From Montifringilla adamsi (taxonomy: Eukaryota; Chordata; Aves; Passeriformes; Passeridae), in NCBI GenBank assembly GCA_017590115.1, contig JAGGNK010008892.1, positions 3,169,383-3,233,382 of the forward strand: a stretch of DNA of 64,000 nt. Direction: 5' to 3'. Position 1 is the first letter of the stretch, and the number at the start of each line of letters is the position of its first letter. Positions 24,291 to 35,640 of the stretch are shown here, in pieces. The position numbers and the translations under genes are program-made. The notes below the pieces were generated by a model. That model saw only the letters and a program-made list of their open reading frames with translations. It was not told the DNA's origin and ran no database searches.

Positions 24291-27200
24291 TCTTTTTTTG
24301 AACAAAAAGTGTCCTTCCAGGCCTGACCAAGGTTAGGTGTCATTTAACTCAGATAGTCAGGTACCACAAGACTTGGAAGGGCCCTATCACCCTATCCAAA
24401 CCTTACCTTGCTACTGAACAACATGCTCTGCTAAGATTTTCTCTTTTTACAGACCCATACAACAGCAGAAGGAATTAAAAGTCATTAGTCACCAAATTCC
24501 TGTCCTCCATAGCTCATCATGGACTTGTCTTTAGTGTCAAAACACAATAATGTGGGAAAAACACAGGAAAAACCTGGTACACAATTGCAGCCATGCCTCC
24601 CTTAAGTAAAACAGGTTAAACCCCACAGAGCTGAAGGTCTTTTGATTCACAAGGACATGCACAACACTGACATTCTGATCTGTCTTGGGGACCACAAACT
24701 TACAAATGAGAAGTCAATAGAGTAAGAGCATCAACAAAGAATGCTTTGTGTATGGATTTAATATGTAAAAGAAGACAATGGAGAAATTATTTCTCTGGGG
24801 GTGATACTTGGTCTGGAACAAAGGTGAGTGAGCAAATCTGTGATTTTGGTGTCAACAGTTTTCTTCTTGTGATCATCCTGTATTTCTTGTAATAGCACAC
24901 TCAAAATTTTACCCTGGAAGATTAAGAACTTGAATTCAGTTATGAATGCTGGAAAAGCACTTCTTATGAGTACAACATTTTAGACCTTTACGTCTCAAAT
25001 AGGTTATGAAGATTTTAAATTACCTAATAAAATCAATTTAGAACATTTTAGCCTTTTTCTTTAATATGTATGCACTTGATAATTTTTATTCAAGGAGGAA
25101 GTGTTTCCAAGGAAGGAGAAGGATCAGCTGTAGCCATCACAGAAGATAACACAACCCATCATTGTCTGAAAACTCGCTTTATGAGGTGAACCTTGTGTAC
25201 TTAGACACCTTGTTTCTCTCCTCACACATCTGCCACACATATCTTTGATCTGATCAACACTGGAATTATTCATCTAGGGAAGCATTTCCTCACTATGAAG
25301 TCTGCAGCAAATTTTGTTTCCACTCAGTTTCCTACAGTGACTTGTTCAATCAAGGGGAAGATCCTGAATTAACACTGACTTTTTGTCAGTGAAGGGTTGT
25401 CTCATGAGCTGGATTCTATTAGGTTTTTTCATTTAAGATTACAGTAGGCAAGGAATATGAGGCAAATATCATCCCACAGTAGTTAATATTACATTTGATG
25501 CTTTGGTGCCTAAAGTTGGATTAATTCACATGACGGTGAAGTGAATAAGTGAGACATGGCTAATAGAAAAATTAGCTTTTTTTCTGTCTTACACGGCTTT
25601 GCAAGTCATGAATATTTTCATTAATTGTAAGGTGCTTACATGTATGCTGTAATAGTAAAAGGAAAATTACATCTTTAGCTAATAAAATAGCGTATTTTTT
25701 CCTTTTAAATTTTAAATTTACCCATACATGGCTCTTCATAGGCATCATACTGAGAATTGTAGAGAGACATGTTCTGCTTTGCTAGAGCGCCTTTCAGCAA
25801 AACACAAACAAGTAATTACTGTAGCGACTGAATCAGTTAATAATTTTATTACTGAGCAAAATCCTTACCTCAAAGTCAATTGAAATCTCACTGTAAGGGT
25901 CTGGAGAACTAACAGGTTTTGCTTTTTCCATTAAAATTTAAGGTTAATGATTTTACGAGATTTTTTTTTTTTTACGGATACACAGTCACAGCATTTGAAT
26001 ATTAAAAGCTGCTCTTTGATCTCCTGAAAGCCATCCTACTGTCATTGCAAGCTTGTGCCATGTTTCATGCAGATTTAAAATTTTCAGAGGACTGCTAAAA
26101 CTATGCCCTATTGTGAAGCACACAGTAAAAGCATGCCTAGGGTAAAATAGATATTCCCAGCAGTCTGAACACCTCTTTGAATGAACTGCCTTTGCAGGGA
26201 ATAAAAGTCTTGAGGTTTTTTCTCCAACCAGCTTGTCTCTTGTGCACTGGTGTGCTCTACAGAACTCAGCCTTTCATAATCAAAGGTCTGTATAACACTG
26301 GCAGCAGAGCTGGTACTTAGTCTCCATTTTGCAGCTCTGACAAATATGAATTTACATAATAGTCTTTCATTTCTATAAACCATAGTTATTCGTGACAAGC
26401 ATATTTCCAGTCTCTACCACAGAACAAAACCTTGTGTTTTCATTGTTCCAGTACTTCCAGCTCTCATTGTACAAAAAATTATGCCTTCATTAGTTTTGCT
26501 ATTGCTAGCTAGAAAGTGAAAAAAGACCATTTTCATCAGCTGCACTAACTCAATGACAGTTGAAATTCACCTGGGAATTGAAAAAGAAAGAAACTAATAA
26601 TCCTGTTTCCAGTCACATCTAAGAGCCAGAGAGAAGAAAGTGGCATCTACTCCTACCAAAATATGGCAAACTAAGGCCTAGCCCTTCCAGTCTATTCCTC
26701 TATATATTCCAACACTATTTTCACCTGTTGATGTCCTTCCTTCTTTCATATAAAATTTTCTGTCCTCCAGCATGTCACTGTTAATTCTGCTCTCCAGGAT
26801 TTAGTTATCTAATAAGGAAATGTCCAAATACCAATAAAATGCCTATAAATAAAATTTAATTAAATAAAGATTAAATATATAATTAATTAAAGAAATTTAA
26901 AATTCTAATAATTTTCTTAAGTTAATGAATTTGCCTAACATATTCCACACACTTAAATAAAATTTTAATGCTTTATTTCCAAATTTTAATAAATTATAGT
27001 TTTTATCCAAAATCCAGCTTGCCAAATTAAAACAAAACAAAAACAAAACAAACAAACAAAAAAAAGAAAAAGAAAAAAAAAGAAAAAGAAAAATCACACA
27101 AAAAAAACCACCAACCCACTCACATCTTACTACCTAAGGAATGTGGCACCCAGAAAAATGACCTGACCAGTCTAGATAAGTCTGAATAATTAATGTTACA

Positions 27201-28529
27201 AATGTGAACAGAATTACAGGAAGGCCCCATCCACGACATACAGATCCTGTAAATGTTAGCTGAGGTACCCTGAGTGGTCCTCAGGCGTGCTCTGATCCCA
27301 TTACCTGCCAGAAATCATTGAGGAACTTCAGCAAATGTATCTGTGTGCCTGGATTGCTCACTGCATGTGTTGAAAATATCAAGTTGAAGCAAGACAAACA
27401 TCACAACCCATATTTACAAGGACACTTTTTTTTTAAAATAAAGCTGTTGTTAATAATAAAATCAAGCTGTTAATTTCAATAACAGATAACTACATGCAAC
27501 ATGTTCCCTTCATAAAGCTCATAACAAAACATTAACTGGTAGTTCCCAGACTGGAGCCACAGCTGGGAGGCCAACATCAGCCATTCCATCAGAAACAGAA
27601 AATTGTACGGATACAACAAGGGCTAGCAGGGGGTCAGCAAGTGTTTCCAGAGATCCCTTGTCTCAGCTGGTATTGAACCTGTAGCTGCTTTCTGCAGAGA
27701 GCAGCCACCACTGCCTCAGTCACCACGTGAGTCAGGCATCCCACTCTTGATCCTGATGTTTGCTGGAGGCCTGGTGGCCTTCAACAAATTTGTCTGCCTC
27801 ACATGCTAATATATCCATGATTGTGGATGGAACAGCATTACTGACTCTAGAGCTAATCAGGTTTTGAGAGACTTTCAGACATGACCTCTTAGCATGCTCT
27901 TTTGCCCTCTTTGACTCGCTCTCTTCTGGTGTCTCTTTCTACCCCCCATGCATAAATACCTATGGAATCCATTCACAGCCACACAGGAGAGGCCTTTCCA
28001 AAATACACACAGGAGATCTGACACTTCTGGGAAAAAGCAGAGCTGTTAGGTGGCACCATGTGAACTGTACCCCTATGTGCAGTGGCTCAAGAAGTGATGT
28101 CAACAGGCCTGTGAAAGTCAGAATAAAAGCTACAAATTTGCTTATTTACAGTGAATATAATTTTTCTTTAAAAAAAAACACTAAGAACTATAAAGGTAAA
28201 ACAGATGTGAAGTTATTCAAGTGTTTTTTTATTTAGCATATTGTTTAAATAACCAAGTTCAAAATCACCTGCTTTGATCAATCATCAAGAGATCATAGTC
28301 TGTTTTTTCATCAGAATCAGCTTTGTAGCTTATACCTCAGCACTGGAAAAAACAATTGCCTGATTTTCTCCCATGGGAAAGAAATATAAAAGGAAACAGA
28401 AAAAAATCACAGGAATTTATGCAAAATCAGAAATGTCACTGTTTGTGTCACATGCTCCTATGTCCTACGACCATTCAGCCAGCAACTTTTTAGTCCTGCA
28501 TCATGGTGAGCATCCAGCATCAAGGGAGG
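24291..28529. other. Intergenic sequence without recognisable genes
   Basis: AT-rich sequence with strongly AT-biased stretches at 25,640-25,730 and 26,820-27,000, and an A/AAAC-rich tract at 27026-27110. No coding or transposon homology recognised. Confidence 0.5.
27026..27110. repeat. AAAC/AAAAG low-complexity tract
   Basis: AACAAAACAAAAACAAAACA grades into AAACAAACA and then AAAAAGAAAAAG units. It produces an artefactual Phe-rich frame on the minus strand. Confidence 0.9.
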
Positions 28530-29107
28530 TGTCCTGGTTTAGGACAAATTAGGGGAAATCTCCAAAAGGGAGCCCCCTAAAAAAAAAAAAACAAAAAACT
28601 CCAACCACCCTTCCCCCAATACCGGGTTCGGGAAGGAATTTTTCGGAGGAGCACAGTGGAAAACAAAACCTATTTATTGACAAATAACAAAAGAACACTT
28701 CCCAACACAAGGAAAGAAAAGAAGCCAGGCAGTGCTGTGGAGGGCGCTGAGCTTCTCTCGCAGACCCCGGGGGTCCTGGACGTCCCAGGTCAGATCCGGA
28801 GCCGGTCCAGTATCTTCGGGGGAGGGTAAGAAAGAGGGAAGGAAAGAAAAGGAAAAAAAAAACAGCGCAGAAAACAGAAAGCAGCAAAAAAGCAGCTATC
28901 AGCTAGGAGCCGAGACAGGAGCAAGCAAGCAAGCAGCAGCAAGCCAAGCCAAGCCAAGCCAAGCAGCCCAAAAGCCAAAGCCAAGGTGCCCGGTCACACT
29001 CACCCCTCCCTCCCCGCCCCGCCGCGGGAAGACGGCCGGGGGGAGGAAAAGGCGCAGCTGCCAGACACATCACACGATATTGGGATAAAGGCTGTCACCC
29101 CACGACA
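28530..29107 (-). mobile_element. Solo LTR of an endogenous retrovirus with 5-bp target duplication
   Basis: The element runs from TGTCCTGG to CCACGACA (578 bp). Its ends are TG...CA and form an imperfect inverted repeat (TGTCCTGG/TGTCGTGG). GGAGG occurs immediately before (28525-28529) and after (29108-29112), a 5-bp target-site duplication. No gag, pol or env sequence and no second LTR are present, so it is a solo LTR left by recombination. Orientation is inferred as minus: an AATAAA on that strand (28678-28673) leaves about 430 bp of U3/R before it and about 145 bp after. An (AAGCC)n-like stretch (28921-28965) and a purine-rich block (28,806-28,866) lie inside. The 118-codon + frame within it is not a gene. 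Confidence 0.88.
28921..28965. repeat. AAGC/AAGCC short tandem repeat inside the solo LTR
   Basis: GCAAGCAAGCAAGCAGCAGC is followed by five AAGCC units. It probably expanded after or within the LTR family and may vary in length between copies. Confidence 0.85.
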
Positions 29108-29112
29108 GGAGG

Positions 29113-30045
29113 GTAGTGCTGTGTTAGCCTGCACTTACTGGTACAGATCTCAAACCACTGCCCAATACCCTCATCCTCATTTTGGAAAGAGGAAACTGAT
29201 ACACAAAGAAAAATTGTTTGATACTGATGGCAGAATCAGGATATGCCTGCTAATGCTTTTCTCTGGAAAAATACTTTTTTCTTTAGTATGGAGGACTAGA
29301 AAGTTGAGGCTGCATATTTCTCAGCTCTTCTTTGACAAGAAACCTATTAATCTTCCCAAATTCACTTATTTTCTTCAGTATTGCCCTCTCTGTAACTTCT
29401 CACAAACCAATTCCTGGTCACGAGTGGTCAGAAGTGATAGAAACCTTCAGTACCAGTCATTTCAATGAACAATTCCTCTTTGGCTTCAGACCTGTCACTT
29501 ACAATCTCACCATTTTATCTTAATCCACTGCCTCCCACAATGAAAACAGTCACAACTGTAATGAAAATAGTTTTGCAAATAAAATGGGTTTATAATGTAG
29601 TTAATAAAGGAATAAAAACCTGCAGAAGTCAATTAAGAGGAGTCCCATGGCCCCTATTCACAAGACTACACTAAACTTTTCTTACAGAAGAGAAAATAAC
29701 CAAAATCAAGCAAACATGAAGATAAATTCCACCTTAGTGAACTGTCTCCAAACATTTGATAGCTCACCCCTGTCCTTTGTTACCCAGTTTTATTTAAAAA
29801 AAAACAAAAACAATCCGCTGAATAATCCATATGAATAGCCTTGATCTGGAACCTATGTACAATGACTTCCTTACCTGTGTTTTGTAACACATAATGTTGC
29901 TTCCATTCTCCAGACAAAAATAATGCATTTTTGGAATAAATTTCTTGCCAAGAAGCTCAGTTGTTGCTTTGTGGGACCATTCCACACTAAACTCACTATT
30001 TCTAATGAGATCTTTCAATCAACCTGTTCACAACCACACAGTTTC
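29113..30045. other. Intergenic sequence without recognisable genes
   Basis: AT-rich; no family recognised. Frames up to 160 codons overlap the LTR edge and have no recognisable domain. Confidence 0.5.
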
Positions 30046-30140
30046 ATGGAATCATAGAAGGGTTTGGGTCAGAAGAGACCTCAAAATCATCTAGTCCACC
30101 CTCCCTGCTATGGGCAGAGAATCTTCCACTAGAAAGTGGT
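30046..30140 (-). mobile_element. CR1 3'-end fragment
   Basis: Reads GGAATCATAGAAGGGTTTGG...AGAAGAGACCTCAAAATCATC...CCCTGCTATGGGCAGAGA. This is the antisense of the conserved CR1 3' terminus. The piece is short and 5'-truncated, as is typical of LINE insertions. Confidence 0.85.
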
Positions 30141-32787
30141 TTCAAAACCAACAAAAGTACACTGAAAAGGCAAGTGCATTTCAGCTTTTATATTAGTAAT
30201 CCAGAGCTACTCTCAGTATTTGCCTGCCTTTATGGAGGGGTGAGGCAATCACAAGAACAGATGAGCATCCATTCAAGCACTTCCAGTATTTTTTTCATTG
30301 TCTTCTCCATTAGTACCAAGCGTTGTGTACATAGGCAGGCCCTACAGATCCATAGAGAAAGCTGAGATACATGGTAAAAGGGAAGCTGGTTAGAGGTGCT
30401 TAAACCAGTGGGTACTAGAGGTGCTAGGTCAGAGCCTACTGAAGGGTTACCAGGCTGAGTTCTGCTTGGGGGAAAACATGGGATTATCCCTGGGAGCAAT
30501 TGTACTGACTCACAAGACACGTGGAGCCTGGTCTAAGCCCTGGTCTAGCCTTGAGTACTGCAAGCACTAGTCTCTAATTGCTGGCTCCTCTACCCAGCCT
30601 GGGTGACAGGAAGAGAGCAGGAAAGCCTACCTGCAGAGCAGCATCTGGTGGCAGCTGGAACAGCAGCACTGCTTCTGGATTCCTCCTGCCTGAGCACCTC
30701 AGCCTGTTGGCATACAGCTGCTGACTGCAGGCTTTCACAGATCGGGTCCACTACGTTCTCTCACTGTATCTGACAGTGACTAATGCCTTAAATCACATTG
30801 GTCTTAAAAACAAAGACTGTCCAGAGCTGCAATATTCAAGCACAGTCCTTTTCCAAAACCATAATTGTGGACGGATGGAATGTAGGAGAATAGAGATAGT
30901 GATGAAGGTAATCTCACCCCTAAGGAGTTACAGCTGTGCTAATTATCAAGAATTAGGAACAGGCCTGCCCTGAATAGGCCACAGCTAGATCCAATTAGGA
31001 TGGGTATCGTAAAAGAGTAGGTTGGTTGTGCTGTGAGGGAGAAGGAGTCACTACTGCAAGGAGCTGCCCATGAGAAATCACCAAGAAGTTCCGGAGCTTT
31101 GCAATAAGAAGATAACAAAGACTCTCTTAGCATAAGGCCTATCTCGGAGCCAACTGCATTGCATCAGCCTCCTGGAAGAAGTACTTTGAAAGGTTTGACC
31201 TTTCTTTTCCATGTGGGGACAAAAGTGTTTCAACCATATCATCCAACACCTAAACAGGAACAGATTCTCACTCCCAAGTTTGAGAATCAGAAGTAACATT
31301 TTAAAATAGCAAGCAGCAATCTTTGTGACAGTGAAAAATTCACTTGGAAAGCATCAAAGTGTGTGGAGACCTCACACAGTTTGGAGGAGCTGGTTCTTTG
31401 AGATCTAGCTGTGGCTCAGTTAGATGGGTCCTCAAAACAGCTCTTGATTCCCCTCACACAAGAGATTAGGATATCAAACAAGTGCTCTCAGAAAGGGCAC
31501 TACTTCTGTTTCTGCTGTTATTCTGTACAGAGATCTCATGCAAAACTCTCTGCCCTCCAGGTGATACAGTAATATGAGTTCACTCACATCAGCTCACTCA
31601 TGATCTGACCTGACAAAAAGGACAATTAAATTGTTGAAAATAAAACTATTTTTAAATTTGAGGGAAATCCTCACATGGTTAATTTTATTAATATTGTTCA
31701 CACAGCTTTCTACATGCACATCTATAACTAAATAATTTATATAACTGAATTCACTTTCACTGAATCATCTATGCAGTGAATAGTGATCAATTCACTCTTT
31801 GCAACAAAATTAACCCGACACTGCTCTCAGCCATGCAAAAATAACAAAGCAGGAGTTGTGAATTTCTCTGTTAACTGAAAATCAAACAAATTCAGCAGAA
31901 ACACTTTGCTACTGTCTAACCAATAAAAATGTTATGTATCTTAGAAGAATATGGATTCAATTTCCTATTCATACTTGGCAATTGTTAGCTAACTCTGTGA
32001 AATTCCTCAGAAGCTGGTGAAGCATGGGCTGGATAAATGGATTGTAAGGTGGAATGAAAACCTGCTGAACTGTCAAGGGGCTCAAAGGTTATTTAGAAAC
32101 AGAAAGAAGTAGATACTATAATAAAGGAATTTTTATATCAGACTGTAGTTAGTAAATTGGGTAGAAATATCTCTTAGCTACTTTGGCATTATTTTACCCC
32201 TCTAAATCTAAAACAAAACAACATAGTTAGTTTTCACTACTGATCTTTAAATTTTTCTTCATCTTCACTTTGCACATTTCCAGCAAACACAGCACTATAC
32301 TAAGCAAAAATGCAGAAAACTCAAATCACCTACAAGCTAAGTGTCTCCTTGGGCTGATATCACAGGTCTTTTTGCTAGTCACTTATTCAAGTACACATAT
32401 CCTCAACGCCTGTCTTGTGAGATAATTTTTTATTATCAGTGGATTCAATTCAGTATTTGCTTAATTTTCAGTCCATAGAATGTAAAAAATCCAGCAATAC
32501 AACAGGGGAGGTGAATAAAAACAGACAGTGGATCTTTACTTGTCACAGATACTGTCTACCTCTGGGTAAAACTTTCATACCTGGAAAAGCCAGATGGAAA
32601 GACTATGGCCATCTCAATGGAAATAAAGAAGCAAAATGTCTGGTGACTTCTAGGAAAATGCTCGTTGAGATGGGTCTTGAAATGAAACATTTCTCTTCTT
32701 TGGCTACACCTTTGGCTAGCCTTCAGCTGACCTACAAGGTATTTGGCAAAGTTCACCCAATAGAGAGAACAGAGACAAAAGATACAA
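30141..32787. other. Intergenic sequence without recognisable genes
   Basis: Mixed AT-rich DNA; no exon, RNA gene or transposon family recognised. Confidence 0.5.
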
Positions 32788-33010
32788 AAACTTTTCTGGG
32801 TCAGACCAAAGGCCAGTCTAGCCTGATAACTTGTCTCCTACACTACCTCACAGTCACTGAATGTGCAATCTCAGAGCAGAATCAACTCTGGAACAGTCAG
32901 CCTGAATAGAGGCATGTAAAGAACTCATCTTGCTGTCTGTGCTACTGTGAACAGAGACCAAAGATAGATACCTAGGGAAAGGCATAAGAATAAGGTAGTT
33001 CTACATCCTG
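32788..33010 (+). repeat. Possible ancient interspersed repeat
   Basis: GGGTCAGACCAAAGGCCAGTCTAGCCTGATA resembles, from memory, a repeat opening seen widely in reptile and bird genomes (GGTCAGACCAAAGGTCCATC type). The similarity fades rapidly after about 70 bp, so the right boundary is a guess. Confidence 0.4.
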
Positions 33011-33299
33011 TGCATATGAGAGGAGCCTGCTCTAAAACTTTCAAAGCAACCAACTGTGGCTTGTGGAAGAAGATATTCCAGTGAGGCTGTATTACACTAT
33101 GATTTTTAAGGCATTAACTTCAAAGAAAAGCATTGATGTATTTAAAACAAACCAAAAAACAGCACCAATACCCTCTCCCATTTCAGATCCCATTATGATC
33201 ATAAGCCAAGTAGTACATCATGATAAATTTGCTGTGCTGATACACCTGTGAGGAGTCCCCAGCCTGCAATGGAAGCTGGAAATCTGTCAACAAGAAGAC

Positions 33300-34466
33300 A
33301 AGTGAGCCCCAGTGGCCTTCTGTGATGAAGGGACAACATCAGTGGACAAGGGAAGAGCTATGGTTGTTATCTGGACGTTTTTAAGGCCTTTGACACAGTC
33401 CCTCACAACACCCTTCTCTCTAAATTGGAGAGATATGGATTTGATGGATGGACTGTTTGGCAGATGAGGAATTGGCTGAAGTGAACAATAGCTCAATGTC
33501 CAGATGGAGATCTGTGTCAAGTGGTGTCCCTCAGATGGCTGGGATGAGCACACTTTTTTATCTTCATCAGTGACATAGTGGCACTGAGTGCACCTTCAGC
33601 AAGTTTGAGTGTGAGAACCAAGCTGAGTGGTACAGGTGACATGCCAGGGGGACAGACTGCCATCCAGAGGGACCTGGACAAACTCAAGAAGTAGGTCCAT
33701 GGGAACCTCATGAAACTGAGTGCAAGGTGCTGCACCTGAGGCAACCCCCGGTATCAATACAGACTGGGAGGTGAAGGAATTGAGAGTGGCTGAGAAGGAA
33801 AAGGAATTGAGGGTGCTAATGGATGAGAGGCTGCACGTGAACTGACAACCTCACTTGAGTCCAGAAAGCCAAACATATCCCAGGCAGCATCAAAGGCAGT
33901 GTGGCTAGCAGGCTGAGGGGGTGATTTTTCCCCTCTGCTCCACTCCACTGAGACCCCACCTGGAACACTGAGTCCACTCTGGCGTCTGCAGCACAGAAAG
34001 GAACTTCACCTGTTGGAGTGGGTCCAGAGAAGGGGCACAAAATTGATCAGAAGGATGAAATACCTCTGCTGTGAGGAAAGGCTGAGAGCTGGGTTGTTAG
34101 CCTGGAGGAGAGGAGGCTCTAAGACCTTATTGTGGCCTTCCAGCAGATACAAGGGGCTCATGAGAAAGGTGGGAACAGACTTTTTAGTAAGTCCTGTTAC
34201 TAAAGGACAAGAGATAATGTTTTTAAATTAAAAGAGCATAAATTTAGAATAGATATAAGGAAGACTTTTTTTGTGATGAAGGCAGTGAAACATAAGCACA
34301 GGTTACCCACAGAGGTGGTAGATGCCCTATTCCTGGAAACATTCAAGGTCAGGTTGGATGCAGTTCTGAGCACCTATTCTAACTGATGTCCATGCTCATT
34401 GCAAGGCTGTGGACAATATGACCTTTTAAGGACCATTCCAACACAAACTATCCTATGACTCTATGT
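33300..34466 (+). mobile_element. CR1 LINE, about 1.17-kb 3' portion including reverse-transcriptase remnant
   Basis: In sense orientation it begins with the GTGGCCTTCTGTGATGAAGG block. It then encodes a broken stretch recognisable as reverse transcriptase: [20 protein letters not shown] and [10 protein letters not shown], followed by frameshifts and stops. It continues through the typical CR1 tail (GACAAACTCAAGAAG, GGAAAGGCTGAGAGCTGGG, CAGAGGTGGTAGATGCC) to the family's terminal ACCATTCCAACACAAAC...ACTCTATG. Multiple stops show it is dead. It is the longest CR1 piece in the window. Confidence 0.93.
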
Positions 34467-35576
34467 TGCAAGTGTTCTTTACAGTTTGAGAGCCATCTAA
34501 TGGTACATGATTGCTCAGGACACACTGGTGGGCTTTGCAGTAGTGAGAACAAGTTTCTGCTTCAGACTTCTGTGGCTCTTTGTATGTTGGATGCATCTGA
34601 AGCATACCTGGAACTCCAGCATTCTGAAGCTGCACTCCCCTGTGACAATGCAGCTCACAAGTACCAGGGAAAGGCACTTGCAAGAGTTGAGAGTGCTCTT
34701 CCTTGGGCATCTGCCTGGAAAACAGTCTTGAAGAGATCAGGCGGCTGCTGCATGACATTCCAGGAAATGTTGTTCCCCTTTTGAAACGTCTTGTCTACCA
34801 CAGGAATCACATTAACAATATTGAGATGCTTGCTGCTCCTTAAAAACCAAGCTCTCCCAGAACAACGATAACAAAATAAAAGTACTGAAAGCTAAGAATA
34901 CCCAAACCCAAAACTCACCACCACTAAGGAATCATTAGCCTATTAGCTCTGTCTGTGCTACACAAATAAAAATGAGAGATTTTATTAACACTATCTATGC
35001 TATATGGAAGGTTTTCAAGGAGCAGTGTATTTTCTGCACATGAAAATCCACTGATAGTACTGGGTTTCTCCACTTTCATGTAAATCAAAAATGTCTTTCT
35101 GTAGTGTTACTTCATACAACCAAAATCCTAGAAATGCTGTCTTTAAAAGATAAATGTCTTATAAATGTGATACCTTGCAGAATTCAAAATATGTTACAGT
35201 TATTTTATTGTTTTTTTTTAATTATGCTAACATTTATAAATATTAAAATGTGATTATTTTTAACTGTGACTAAAAAATTTGTGTTATGGTATTGAAAGTC
35301 TAGGGATTAAGGGCTTGTCAAAATTTCTACTATGCACAAGGTACCAACAGCCAGCAACATAACTGTGTCACAGGAAAAGCAAAGTTGAATGACTATTGCA
35401 AGTGCAGAGCTTCTGGCAGGAGAATTACACAGTAGAGGGAGCAATTGCCCTTCATCACAGAAGCAATTGAGTCACTTTCATTCCTTACAGCATTAGCATT
35501 GCTGTAGCTGCAAATTATTCTAAGATGAGTTTGTACACCAACATAGTAGCTCTTATGAGATGAAACATAAGAACTG

Positions 35577-35640
35577 AAAAAAAAAAAACCAAAAAAAAAA
35601 AACAAAAAAAAACACCAAAAACCAACACAAAAAACACACA
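35577..35640. repeat. A-rich/AAAC low-complexity tract
   Basis: A-runs of 9-12 separated by C or CC. It accounts for the Phe-rich stretch of the 138-codon frame on the minus strand. Confidence 0.9.

Noticed and set aside
28732..29088. 118-codon + frame inside the LTR
   Set aside because: It lies wholly inside a solo LTR and includes the AAGCC repeat; no retroviral protein is encoded there.
33300..34466. Host gene encoding a reverse transcriptase
   Set aside because: The sequence is a CR1 tail with several stops and frameshifts; no intact frame remains.
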